Positions 8,573 through 16,121 of a stretch of 64,000 nt of DNA are shown here, in pieces. Position 1 is the stretch's first letter. The number at the start of each line of letters is the position of its first letter. The position numbers and the translations under genes were made by a program. The DNA is from CAINOH01 sp041663565 (GTDB lineage: Archaea > Micrarchaeota > Micrarchaeia > Norongarragalinales > CAINOH01). The stretch spans positions 26,107 through 90,106 of the forward strand of contig JBAYMJ010000001.1 in the NCBI GenBank assembly GCA_041663565.1. Direction: 5' to 3'. Below the pieces are notes generated by a model, which saw only the letters and a list, made by a program, of their open reading frames with translations, had not been told where the DNA came from and made no database searches.

Positions 8573-8652
8573 AGTATGAAGAAGTATGAATTATTAAAGG
8601 TTTTCCTGCAACGTAGAGTTGCAAGTATTACGGAGTATGAATGCTTTATATT
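8573..8652 (+). promoter_or_regulatory. Paired AGTATGAA repeats and promoter of the RHH-nucleotidyltransferase
   Basis: AGTATGAA occurs at 8573-8580 and 8583-8590, and a second pair, AGTATTAC (8624-8631) and AGTATGAA (8634-8641), follows. Members of each pair are 10 bp apart and the pairs 51 bp apart (five helical turns), the geometry used by ribbon-helix-helix repressors. The second pair abuts a TATA box TTTATATT (8645-8652). A perfect inverted repeat TGCAAC-N5-GTTGCA lies at 8607-8623. The gene downstream begins with a ribbon-helix-helix domain, so autoregulation is likely. Confidence 0.55.
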
Positions 8653-8684
8653 GCCGGCTTTTGATACTACTTGGGGTTAGACTG

Positions 8685-9542
8685 ATGGAGCGAATCACGA
8701 TTACAATCGACGACGCGCTGCTTCGCCAGATTGACAACACCATCGACGGCCACGAGGTCAAGAATCGCTCGCACGCAATCGACCGCATACTCAAGAAGGC
8801 CCTGTCCTCCACGCTTGCGCGCCAGGCCGTTGTGCTTGCAGGCGGAAGCGACGACCGCCTCGCCCTGCCTTCCGGAAAGGCAATCAAACCCCTGCTGGAA
8901 GTCGGCGGCAAGCCGGTGATTGAGCACATCATAGGCCAGTTCAAAAGGTACGGCCTGGACGAGGCCATCATCTGCCTTTCGATGCAGGGCGAAGGAATCA
9001 AGGCCAAGCTGCAGGAAGGAAAGTCCATAGGCATGAAGATAAACTACCTGTGGGAGAACTCGCCATCCGGAAGCGCCGGCGGCCTGCTCCTTGCAAAGCC
9101 CCTGGTCAAAGACACGTTCATACTCTCCTACGCGGACGTGCTTTACGACGAACTCGACATCTCTGACATGATACAGTTCCACAAGGCAAACAAGGCCCTC
9201 TGCACCCTTGCGCTTGCGAACGTGCGCGACGCAAAGAACTACGGAGTTGCGAAGATGCGCGGAAGCCAAATCATCGACTTTTCGGAGAAACCGGACGCCA
9301 CCTCAAGCAACTTGGTCAACGCGGGCATCGCAATCTGCGAACCCGAGATATTCGACCTGTACAAGCCGGGAATCAAGAGCTTCGAATCAGACCTCCTTCC
9401 CCTGATTGCGGAGAAGCAGAAGCTGTTCGGCTACGTCTACTCCGGGCCGTGGTTCGAGCTCGGCTCGCAGACACAGGTAGATGCGGCGAAAAAGTACTAC
9501 TCGCCGAAGAAGGAAGACGCTGCGGAAGAGAAGAAGGGCTGA
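8685..9542 (+). CDS. Ribbon-helix-helix DNA-binding domain fused to sugar-1-phosphate nucleotidyltransferase
   Basis: A 285-residue fusion. Residues 1-45 are a CopG/MetJ-type ribbon-helix-helix domain (MERITITIDDALLRQIDNTI, then SRSHAIDRILKKAL-like helices: NRSHAIDRILKKAL). Residues ~50-270 are a nucleotidyltransferase of the RmlA/GlmU-N type: VVLAGGSDDRLALP in the position of the GGxGTRL loop, PLLEVGGKPVIEHII, ENSPSGSAGGLLLA, LSYADVLYDELD for the metal-binding Asp, and VNAGIAICEPEIF. The start ATG at 8685 follows GGGGTTAG. The nucleotidyltransferase loop lacks the usual Thr-Arg (SDDRL). The paired repeats upstream suggest that it regulates itself, perhaps in response to its sugar nucleotide; that link is inferred. 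Confidence 0.85.
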   Translation: MERITITIDDALLRQIDNTIDGHEVKNRSHAIDRILKKALSSTLARQAVVLAGGSDDRLALPSGKAIKPLLEVGGKPVIEHIIGQFKRYGLDEAIICLSMQGEGIKAKLQEGKSIGMKINYLWENSPSGSAGGLLLAKPLVKDTFILSYADVLYDELDISDMIQFHKANKALCTLALANVRDAKNYGVAKMRGSQIIDFSEKPDATSSNLVNAGIAICEPEIFDLYKPGIKSFESDLLPLIAEKQKLFGYVYSGPWFELGSQTQVDAAKKYYSPKKEDAAEEKKG

Positions 9543-9556
9543 ACTATTTCTTCCGG

Positions 9557-9910
9557 CTAACGCACGCGATAACCAAAGCGTTTTTCGTATCCTTTGTGGT
9601 CGAACCACTCAAGGATAACCGCTATGATTTCGACATCGTTTCCCTTGATCGAATAAATCAGACGCCAGCCACCCGGCAAGTCGTATTTCCGAAGGTTGTC
9701 TATCCTATACCGCAGGACGTATTCCCGTGGCCAGAGCCGCTTTGGGATGACTACGCCCACCAACGGATTTTCCAATAGGCCCGCAATCGCCCGATTCAGA
9801 AAGCCTGCAAGCACCCGCTCCTCGGACCGCCCGACTTTCAGCTGTTCGAACTCCGCCTTGACGCGCTCGTCCGCGAATGCTACTTTCCTTTGCCTTTGGT
9901 CCGCTTTCAA
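9557..9910 (-). CDS. RelE/ParE-superfamily toxin-like protein
   Basis: A 117-residue protein with the RelE/ParE fold pattern: helical N terminus (FADERVKAEFEQL), basic middle (VIPKRLWPREYVLRYRIDNLRKYDL), the LPGGWRLIYSIKG strand pair and a C-terminal VIEIIAVILEWFDHKGYEKRF-like strand (EIIAVILEWFDHKGYEKRF). Such proteins are usually ribosome-dependent mRNA nucleases. The TTG at 9910 is preceded by AAAGGGG. Upstream on the same strand is a winged-helix protein that should be its partner. The gene converges on the nucleotidyltransferase, with 14 bases between them. Confidence 0.75.
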   Translation of the reverse strand: MKADQRQRKVAFADERVKAEFEQLKVGRSEERVLAGFLNRAIAGLLENPLVGVVIPKRLWPREYVLRYRIDNLRKYDLPGGWRLIYSIKGNDVEIIAVILEWFDHKGYEKRFGYRVR

Positions 9911-10196
9911 AGATTACTAGCCCCTTTTGCTTCAATTCCGCAATACCATCCGGATCCCACAGCCACGTCACGGTCTTGTCCGGCTCGACGTGAATCTTTC
10001 CGGAATACTCAAGGTAGTCCAAAATCGTAGTGTAGGTTGTCCAGAGGACTTTTTTAGGAAGCGCACGCCAGATTTCCGTCAAAGTCAGGTCGCTTTTGTT
10101 GTCGTAAAGCGCCTTCTCCACCATCAGCACGGTATCAAGGCGCGGGTAGCGGTCGAGGTTGCGGGGCTTGAATTTTACGAAAGCCGTTGCGGACAT
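9705..10196 (-). CDS. Winged-helix partner of the RelE-like toxin, probably frameshifted
   Basis: The first ~93 residues look like a real archaeal winged-helix protein (LTLTEIWRALPKKVLWTTYTTILDYLEYSG, then a strand VTWLWDPDGIAELKQKG). After that the frame runs 70 more residues as low-complexity R/G/A sequence antisense to nothing and in a different frame over the RelE gene, an overlap of 206 bases. At the junction an A4G4 run (9921-9928) is followed, one base out of frame, by tandem TAG TAA (9919-9914), four bases before the toxin TTG. A one-base change would restore a tidy stop. The start ATG at 10196 is chosen over GTG at 10205. Function as antitoxin or repressor is inferred. Confidence 0.6.
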   Translation of the reverse strand: MSATAFVKFKPRNLDRYPRLDTVLMVEKALYDNKSDLTLTEIWRALPKKVLWTTYTTILDYLEYSGKIHVEPDKTVTWLWDPDGIAELKQKGLVIFESGPKAKESSIRGRARQGGVRTAESRAVRGAGACRLSESGDCGPIGKSVGGRSHPKAALATGIRPAV

Positions 10197-10220
10197 ATTA
10201 ATCACTTGATAAATTAATCA
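10197..10220 (-). promoter_or_regulatory. ATTAATCA direct repeats at the winged-helix gene start
   Basis: ATTAATCA occurs twice on the plus strand (10197-10204 and 10213-10220), 16 bp apart, directly over the start region of the winged-helix/RelE pair. It could be an operator for that DNA-binding protein. Confidence 0.35.
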
Positions 10221-10250
10221 GCGGATAAACTATTAATACTGCGGTCGAGG

Positions 10251-11855
10251 CTACTCCATCCGCCTTATTGTCGTTGCCCCGTTCGGCCCCTTGGTCTTCT
10301 TGACTGGGGGGATATGACGGAACCCCTGCTCGTCAACAATCGGCGCGGAATACTTGCCCGTTGGCGCAATCACGCGGTCGAAAAACGGGGTTGCGTCCTT
10401 GGCCGCGCCGTTTCCTGGGGCAGGCAACGCCTGCTGTTCCGCTGAAAAACCCTGGCTGCGCGCCATGCCTATGAACTGCCTTGCAAGCTCAAGCCTCCCG
10501 GAATCCTCCGGCGTGAACTTCCCGTACGCCTGGCCCCACATTTTTTCAATCCGTTCCAACTCTCTTTTGGTCCTGGCGTCAATGTCCGGCTTGCCGCCCT
10601 TTGCAGCGGCGAACCGCACTATCGCTTCGCCTAGCCTCGCATCCGCCTGGTAAACCCTCCTGCTGGCCTCCGGAAGCTTGGAACTTTCCGCATAGGGGTT
10701 CAGGTTCCCCAAAAGCAGGGGCTGAGAGGCGGCAGCCGCCCCGTCCGCGTCGCGTTCCTTCCGGATAAGCAGGAGGTCGTTGCCTGCGTCGGCGATGCCG
10801 CGCCTGCGCTCGTTGACGCTTTCCGTGAAGCGGCGGCTGCCTTCGGAAGCTGCGTCCTCCTGCGCGCGCCTGTAACGGAAATACTTCTGCAGCGGGGAAA
10901 TGCCCTCCGGCCTAGCGCCCATCGACTTCAGGTGCCCCATCAACGAGTAGATTGCGTCTGTCTCCGGCTTGCCCTTCAGCACTATTGAAAGCGGGCGGAA
11001 ACCATCCTGCGCAAGGTCGGCCGGGATGCCGTGGCTTTCGTAGAGGTCGGCAAGCGCGGCAACACCGGGGTGCGAAAAGACTGGTTTTGGCGCCGGCACT
11101 ACTGACTTGCCGCCTTTCTGGGGCTCCTTTAATGCAGCATCCTTTCCAACCGGAACGGGAAGACCGGACCGCGGCCGGGCATTGCGCATCCAGCGCCTTT
11201 CCTCCTGCGCAACCTCGCGCTGCCTTGCAATCTTGGAGGCCGCGCGGGAGAGCATGCGCAACTGCATCGAGTTGGACGCCGCAGACTTGGCAGCGCCCGC
11301 GGGCTCCTGTCTCATCACCCGGCCCATCTCGGCCCCGCCTGTCTTTGGCCGGGGGACGAAATGCCTCTTGAGCACGCGCTTGGGCTTCGAGGCGGACGGG
11401 GCACCGGGCGCGCTTGGCCCGTCCTCGAACATCCAGTCGTGAACGGGGTGTGAAAGCGCGCTTTGCCTTAATCCCCTTTCGTTCTCCCCGCGCCTGTCGC
11501 TGCGCTCGCGGATGATGTTGTCAGCCATGCGCCTTAGCTGCCTTTCCTGGGGGCTTGGCTTGCGGTCGCTCTCGAACAGGTCCTGGAGGCGGTCATACTC
11601 CGCAGCGGACAATGCGCGCGGCCCCTTCGGCTTTTCCGGCTCGTACATCCAGTCGTACGCCGGGACCGCGGTTTTTGATGCTGCCTTTCGGGCATCCTCT
11701 TGGGCCCTAGCCTTCTTGCGTTCCTTGAGGAACAGGTCAACCTGCTTCCTTATTGCGTCAGACTCCGCCTGGCCGGGGCGCAACAGGGGCGGCTTTTCCT
11801 TCCTGCCGGACAACAGGCCGCTTATCTTGGATTTGAGGTTGGAAAATAGGCCCAA
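10251..11855 (-). CDS. Unrecognised 534-residue charged protein with two DWM(Y/F)E motifs
   Basis: No family is recognised. The protein has no signal peptide or membrane segment and is rich in Arg, Lys, Ala and Pro, so long parts are probably disordered. A repeat is visible: VPAYDWMYEPEKPKGP (residues ~64-79) and HPVHDWMFEDGPSAPG (~137-152), each between charged helical stretches. The middle (HPGVAALADLYESHGIPADL to GHLKSMG, ~265-315) looks like a folded domain. It is the last gene of a minus-strand series that begins near 15347 and starts six bases after the preceding gene ends, so the two are cotranscribed. The repeat suggests short linear motifs that bind a partner. Confidence 0.7.
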   Translation of the reverse strand: MGLFSNLKSKISGLLSGRKEKPPLLRPGQAESDAIRKQVDLFLKERKKARAQEDARKAASKTAVPAYDWMYEPEKPKGPRALSAAEYDRLQDLFESDRKPSPQERQLRRMADNIIRERSDRRGENERGLRQSALSHPVHDWMFEDGPSAPGAPSASKPKRVLKRHFVPRPKTGGAEMGRVMRQEPAGAAKSAASNSMQLRMLSRAASKIARQREVAQEERRWMRNARPRSGLPVPVGKDAALKEPQKGGKSVVPAPKPVFSHPGVAALADLYESHGIPADLAQDGFRPLSIVLKGKPETDAIYSLMGHLKSMGARPEGISPLQKYFRYRRAQEDAASEGSRRFTESVNERRRGIADAGNDLLLIRKERDADGAAAASQPLLLGNLNPYAESSKLPEASRRVYQADARLGEAIVRFAAAKGGKPDIDARTKRELERIEKMWGQAYGKFTPEDSGRLELARQFIGMARSQGFSAEQQALPAPGNGAAKDATPFFDRVIAPTGKYSAPIVDEQGFRHIPPVKKTKGPNGATTIRRME

Positions 11856-11861
11856 TGGAAA

Positions 11862-12491
11862 TCACTCAGGAGCGATTGCTTTATCCGCAAAGCTGTGCGG
11901 ATTTTTTCGCATGACAGTGTCAACGGCTTCGGATACTAGCTTCTTCTTCCATTGCTCATTTGACAGGAACGTGGACATCACGCCGACGGCCTGCTTGGGG
12001 CCGTACTTGGGGTACTCTTCCAGCTTTTCCCTCGCCAAATTCGGGGTGTCAAACTCCGGGTTCAGGACAAACAGCCTCTTGATGGACCCGTCAACATCCT
12101 TTTCGGTGTACCCCTCCTTTAGGAAGAACTCGCTGATTTGCTGGATGCAATTCCGGTCCGACTTGCGGATTAAATCAAGAACAGAGTGGATGTCTTTCTC
12201 GAACTTGGCGGTATCAATCTTCGTCAAACCCGGGTTCCGTTTAAACTCGTCGGGTTTCTTGTCGTAGTGGGCCAGAATTTGCTTTTTCCTCGCTTCGTGC
12301 ATTCTTGAAGCCAGCTTGTTTATGACGTTGCGCGAGAGCATCGCGCTCTCGCAGAGCTTATAGCGCTGGTACTGGCCCGGAGTCATATCCGACGGGCCGA
12401 TGCTGCGTAGCTTGTTGTACTCGTGCAAAGTGGGCAGCTCGTCCTTGGGCGGAAGCGGGAAGAAGTTTATCCTGTTGGTTACGGCCGTCAT
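11862..12491 (-). CDS. Unrecognised 209-residue helical protein
   Basis: No family is recognised. It is soluble, charged and predominantly helical, with no transmembrane segment. Segments such as FEKDIHSVLDLIRKSDRNC and LSNEQWKKKLVSEAVDTVM look like regular helices. It sits between DUF424 and the 534-residue gene, with gaps of 21 and 6 bases, so it belongs to the same transcript. Confidence 0.68.
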   Translation of the reverse strand: MTAVTNRINFFPLPPKDELPTLHEYNKLRSIGPSDMTPGQYQRYKLCESAMLSRNVINKLASRMHEARKKQILAHYDKKPDEFKRNPGLTKIDTAKFEKDIHSVLDLIRKSDRNCIQQISEFFLKEGYTEKDVDGSIKRLFVLNPEFDTPNLAREKLEEYPKYGPKQAVGVMSTFLSNEQWKKKLVSEAVDTVMRKNPHSFADKAIAPE

Positions 12492-12512
12492 GGGGTGTTC
12501 ACAAAACGGGCG

Positions 12513-12926
12513 CTAAACCCGGTATACCTGGAGGTGGGACACCCCGCCAATCCTCTTCGCGCCGGCCTTGGACACGCCAAGGCAGCGGCACGCAAGCTCG
12601 ACCGACTTCTCGCCGACTATGTTCACGTTGCCGGCTCCGCTCAGGGCGGAAATCACGGCCGGTTCGTCCACGACTTCGCCTTCGTAGAACCTGCGGTGCG
12701 TCTCAAGGTCAAGAATGAGGCCGTTGGACTCGAACTTCTTCCCAAGGCAATCCTTGTCGCAGACTGCGACTATTGTTGAAAAGCGCGAGACGTGCGTCTT
12801 GAGGTAGAAAGCCGCCTTGGGGGATTTTGCCGAGGCCTTGGAGGGCTTTGAAGCCGCGACTTTCCTTGCCTTGGCTGACTTTGCCTTGCCTGCGGGCTTT
12901 TTCATTGGAACAGCGGCTTTGGCCAA
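12513..12926 (-). CDS. DUF424 protein with a histone-tail-like N terminus
   Basis: Residues ~40-137 match the archaeal DUF424 family: STIVAVCDKDCLGKKFE, RRFYEGEVVDEPAVISAL, GNVNIVGEKSVELACRCLG and the end GGVSHLQVYRV. DUF424 proteins are small (~95 residues), almost confined to archaea and of unknown function. This one carries an added ~38-residue tail of Lys, Ala, Ser and Pro (repeated K-A/S-K and AKAKS patterns) like a histone H1 tail, which suggests nucleic-acid binding. It lies inside a run of unrecognised genes. Confidence 0.82.
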   Translation of the reverse strand: MAKAAVPMKKPAGKAKSAKARKVAASKPSKASAKSPKAAFYLKTHVSRFSTIVAVCDKDCLGKKFESNGLILDLETHRRFYEGEVVDEPAVISALSGAGNVNIVGEKSVELACRCLGVSKAGAKRIGGVSHLQVYRV

Positions 12927-12934
12927 AATAAACT

Positions 12935-13420
12935 CTACCTCTTGACGGGTTTCTTCCCAAGGGCCCGTATCGCCTGCTGCAACCGCGGGTTGTTGGTGTG
13001 CACGAGCTTGTAGAAGTCAAACATGTGCCCGAGGACTACTTTGTCCCGCGCGGTTGCCTTGGTGCCCTTCACCAGCTCGCCAATCACCTCCGAAGCGACC
13101 AGGGGTTCCGGCGAGCTTTTGATTGTCTTGGGGGTGTACGCCCCGCTTATGGCGCCATACCGCTTGTAATCGAACGCGTTCGACTTGTTCTGCTGCGCGC
13201 GGACGTTATAGTTGAGCTGGGACGTCTTGACCCGGTGGCGCAAAAAGACGGGTATGGACTCGTTGAGAAAATGATAGAAACTCTCGCTGCCCTTCGCCTT
13301 CTCCGCAAGAACTCCCATTACCTTGTACTGGCTGGCGGGAACCTTGTGCAGGCCAACCACGCCTTTTACCGTCCTGCTTGCAGACAGTTCTGCCGACGCC
13401 ACTTGAAATTTTCTTGCCAT
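12935..13420 (-). CDS. Unrecognised 161-residue basic protein
   Basis: No family is recognised. It is soluble and basic, ending in IRALGKKPVKR, with no membrane segment. It ends eight bases before DUF424 begins and starts four bases after the 486-residue gene ends, so it is part of the same operon. The strongly basic character would suit RNA or DNA binding, but nothing specific can be claimed. Confidence 0.68.
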   Translation of the reverse strand: MARKFQVASAELSASRTVKGVVGLHKVPASQYKVMGVLAEKAKGSESFYHFLNESIPVFLRHRVKTSQLNYNVRAQQNKSNAFDYKRYGAISGAYTPKTIKSSPEPLVASEVIGELVKGTKATARDKVVLGHMFDFYKLVHTNNPRLQQAIRALGKKPVKR

Positions 13421-13424
13421 GATA

Positions 13425-14885
13425 TCAAACCGCCTTTGCCTTCCTATAGACTTCCAAAAGCCCCTGCTGCTGGCTGGTCTTCACCCTGCTGCCGGACCTC
13501 TTGAGGTAATCAAGCTTTTTTCCTTCCACGCCATTGGACTGAAGGTGCGCAACCACGCTCCTTGCAAACGACGGGTAGTTCATGTTCCTGGCAAAGCCCA
13601 GGAACGGCTCCTCGTAGTTTGCGAAGCTGTGCTGCGACACGCCGTGGGCCTTGAGGAAGGCGCGCAATACCAGCTGGTACCCGCTGGGCGAGCCGAGCAA
13701 CGGCCTGGTTGGCGCCACGTTGAAGGCGGCCTGCCTTGGCGCCGAAGCCAAGGCGCCCGACCGGTCCTTTCCGACGACCCTCGGGTACACCGTGATGACC
13801 TTGCCTGCCAACGCGCCCGGCTGCGGCCTGCGGCCCAAAGCGTAGCCCATCTGGAGCAAGGCCATCGACGCCAAGAGAGTATTCGCAAGCTTGCCTGCCT
13901 TCTTGCCGCCTTTCTTGCCAGTATCCTGCCGCTCGCCTTTCTTCCTGCCCGCCGCCTTTCCTGCGACATCCTCAACGTCAACATAAGTCGGGACGTCGTG
14001 CAGGATCTGGCCGTCGTACTGGCGGTAACCGTCCTGCTGCGAGGGCCATGGGTGGCCTCCGATTACGTTGCCAGTGCCGTTATTGTTGTTGAAAACCGGG
14101 TTGTTGGTAAAGGTGGGGCTGTTGGTGATGGTGACCGGCTGGCCGTGGCCTTTGAACATCTCGCTGAAGGCCATAAGCTCGTTGATGGTGTAGCTCCTTC
14201 CGTTCTCGGGCTGCGGAAGCCCTCCGGGAGATTCGGGCGCCTGCGGCGCGGGCGCTGCGGGCCTTGCGGCCTCGGCATCCAATTGCTTGGCGCGCTCAAC
14301 CAAATCGTCCAGCCTGCCACGGTAAAGCATGCTGTTCTTGAGCGAACCATAAAGGTGCTTTCCCGCATCTATGGGCTTTCCGTGGATTACGAGCGCGGAA
14401 TTCGTGTAAGCCCGGTTCCTTATGGTCCCCGGCTTGGAGCCTTCGGTGACAAAAGAAGACATCTCGGGCGAAGTGTAAGCGTCAAGGAGCGCCTCGCGCG
14501 CCCTGCTGTCCTTGGAAAGCTCGCCTGCAAGCCACGACGCGCCCTTCTCGCCAAGCCCCCACGCGCCATGCCGCAGCACGTGCTCGGTAAGCGACTTTAT
14601 CTGGACCGGAGGCTGGTTGCGTATTATCCTCTGCATCGCGTACTCGTGCAGGTTCCAGCGCACGCCGTCCCTCTTGGAGTTGAGTGCCGGCACGTCCCAC
14701 TGCCTGATTGCCTCGGCTGTGAGCTTCGGCCTCGTCCCCAGGCCGCCATCCAAGCCGGTCCTTGAAGTTATGAACGGCTTCTCCTTTCCATAGGGCTTCC
14801 GAAGCAGGTAATTCTTCGCGGACGAAAGCCCGTTTCCAACGTGTGTAAGACCTGCCCTGACATTTGGAAAAAGCTCCGCCAACAT
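13425..14885 (-). CDS. Unrecognised 486-residue protein with Asn-rich repeat and one membrane segment
   Basis: The ATG at 14885 is chosen because AGAGGG precedes it and a TTAAAAAG TATA box (14937-14945) places the transcript start near 14915; an upstream ATG at 14936 has no ribosome site. Residues 1-230 are soluble and charged. An Ala/Pro linker follows, then an Asn/Thr-rich strand repeat (TITNSPTFTNNPVFNNNNG, about residue 270) of a type seen in beta-solenoids, a Lys/Gly stretch (GRKKGERQDTGKKGGKKAG), a hydrophobic segment ANTLLASMALLQMGYALG, and a ~140-residue C-terminal domain. No function is recognised. Confidence 0.7.
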   Translation of the reverse strand: MLAELFPNVRAGLTHVGNGLSSAKNYLLRKPYGKEKPFITSRTGLDGGLGTRPKLTAEAIRQWDVPALNSKRDGVRWNLHEYAMQRIIRNQPPVQIKSLTEHVLRHGAWGLGEKGASWLAGELSKDSRAREALLDAYTSPEMSSFVTEGSKPGTIRNRAYTNSALVIHGKPIDAGKHLYGSLKNSMLYRGRLDDLVERAKQLDAEAARPAAPAPQAPESPGGLPQPENGRSYTINELMAFSEMFKGHGQPVTITNSPTFTNNPVFNNNNGTGNVIGGHPWPSQQDGYRQYDGQILHDVPTYVDVEDVAGKAAGRKKGERQDTGKKGGKKAGKLANTLLASMALLQMGYALGRRPQPGALAGKVITVYPRVVGKDRSGALASAPRQAAFNVAPTRPLLGSPSGYQLVLRAFLKAHGVSQHSFANYEEPFLGFARNMNYPSFARSVVAHLQSNGVEGKKLDYLKRSGSRVKTSQQQGLLEVYRKAKAV

Positions 14886-14975
14886 CAATCGCCCTCTATG
14901 AATTGCCTTTGGGATATCAATAAACGGAATGGGCATCTTTTTAAGCCTTCAGCCCGGATTTGGGACGATTTACGA

Positions 14976-15347
14976 CTAATCATCCTTTCGGAACAACCCC
15001 TCGAAAGGAATCTTTTCCCCGGACTTGCGCCTCTTTGCGTACTTGATTTCCGCAAGCCTGCCAAGGCCCTTTTCCGAAGCCACGTCCTCGGCCTTGGACA
15101 TCGCGTCGCGGCCCGTCGCAGGCTCGTCATCCGGAAGGTTTGAGAACAAAGTCTTCTGGCCCGCAACCGCGACGACGATAATCAGGACCATTCCGACTAC
15201 GCCGTAGATTGCCTTCATCGATATGCCGAACACCGAGTTCTTTCCCGAGTCGCTGTTTGCAAGCATCACTACTGCGGCAATCACAAGAAGAATTAGGAAG
15301 ACGAACTGGAGGCGACGGGAATTGACCGCCTGCTGCCTTGAAGCCAT
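14976..15347 (-). CDS. Small membrane protein with two TM segments
   Basis: This 123-residue protein has transmembrane segments at about residues 13-30 (LQFVFLILLVIAAVVML) and 45-64 (AIYGVVGMVLIIVVAVAGQ) and a charged cytosolic tail ending GEKIPFEGLFRKDD. No family is recognised. It is co-directional with the cassette genes upstream and the unknown series downstream. Confidence 0.7.
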   Translation of the reverse strand: MASRQQAVNSRRLQFVFLILLVIAAVVMLANSDSGKNSVFGISMKAIYGVVGMVLIIVVAVAGQKTLFSNLPDDEPATGRDAMSKAEDVASEKGLGRLAEIKYAKRRKSGEKIPFEGLFRKDD

Positions 15348-15418
15348 AGGAAATAGGAGGGAAAAAGGATAGAATAAGGTTTGCGCCTAGCCGCGCACGC
15401 CAAAAAGATTAGGCAGAC

Positions 15419-15994
15419 TCAGGCAGTCGGGCCACGACGCTTGGGCGGCATCTTGCCCCGTTCAAACTCCTCAGGAGTCATGAACGGCTTGCCACCGGGG
15501 GGACGCCTATACAAACCGTCAAAAATTCCGACGAACTTTTTAGGATTGGAAAGAATAACAGAAGTTACGTTCCGCTCTGAGCTTTCCTTAAGCGTCGCCA
15601 ATTTTTTTGCAACTACGTCACGCAGGCCGGAACTATAAAAACCGCCTTTCAAACGCTCCTTGTTCTGTGCAACTATTTCCGCAAGCTGATTAGCGCGCTG
15701 CTGGGGAAGGTCAAAACCGTGCTTGAGGAGCAGGCGGGTAAAAGCCTTCACCTGCTCAGAATTACGAGTCTCAACAAAACGATCAAAATGGGTGGACACC
15801 GCAGTACCGTCAATCTCCTTATCTACGATAGGTTCAGATCGCAGCGCACTAATCTCCTGCAACTCATCAGGAGTATAAGCGGGGCGTTCGACTTCTTCCG
15901 CCGCCGCAGCCTCGGCGGCCTTAATCTCTTCTACCCGCTTCTTAGCCCCAGGCTCACGGGCAAGACGCGCAAGAATATCTAATACGTTTCCCAC
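15419..15994 (-). CDS. Cassette protein, copy 1 of 3
   Basis: A 191-residue protein with two sister copies at 16122-16697 and 16889-17464. The GTG start follows GAGAGGGAG and lies 13 bases after the stop of a fragment of the upstream membrane-protein gene, as in the other copies. The N terminus (GNVLDILARLAREPGAKKRV) and C terminus (PGGKPFMTPEEF, GKMPPKRRGPTA) are nearly the same in all copies; at the DNA level about 90 bases at the 5' end and 80 at the 3' end are identical with copy 2, while the middle 400 bases differ. It is soluble and helical with no signal peptide. The family is not recognised. Confidence 0.75.
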   Translation of the reverse strand: MGNVLDILARLAREPGAKKRVEEIKAAEAAAAEEVERPAYTPDELQEISALRSEPIVDKEIDGTAVSTHFDRFVETRNSEQVKAFTRLLLKHGFDLPQQRANQLAEIVAQNKERLKGGFYSSGLRDVVAKKLATLKESSERNVTSVILSNPKKFVGIFDGLYRRPPGGKPFMTPEEFERGKMPPKRRGPTA

Positions 15995-16007
15995 AGAAAT
16001 CTCCCTC

Positions 16008-16063
16008 TCAACCGCACACGAAAGACTCCAGAACAGAATTCACGACCAACTGCTCAATAAAGG
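16008..16063 (-). pseudogene. Duplicated 3' fragment of the membrane-protein gene (short)
   Basis: About 18 codons ending EQLVVNSVLESFVCG-stop repeat the last codons of the gene at 17478-18134 and stand in the same position, 13 bases before the cassette protein. A TATA box (minus-strand TTTATTTATAG, ~16080-16090) precedes it. The fragment is too short to be functional and marks the duplication boundary. Confidence 0.7.
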
Positions 16064-16121
16064 AGAAATATGCCCCCAGCTATAAATAAAGAAGGGATAA
16101 AGAAAAAGAGAAAAGACAAAA

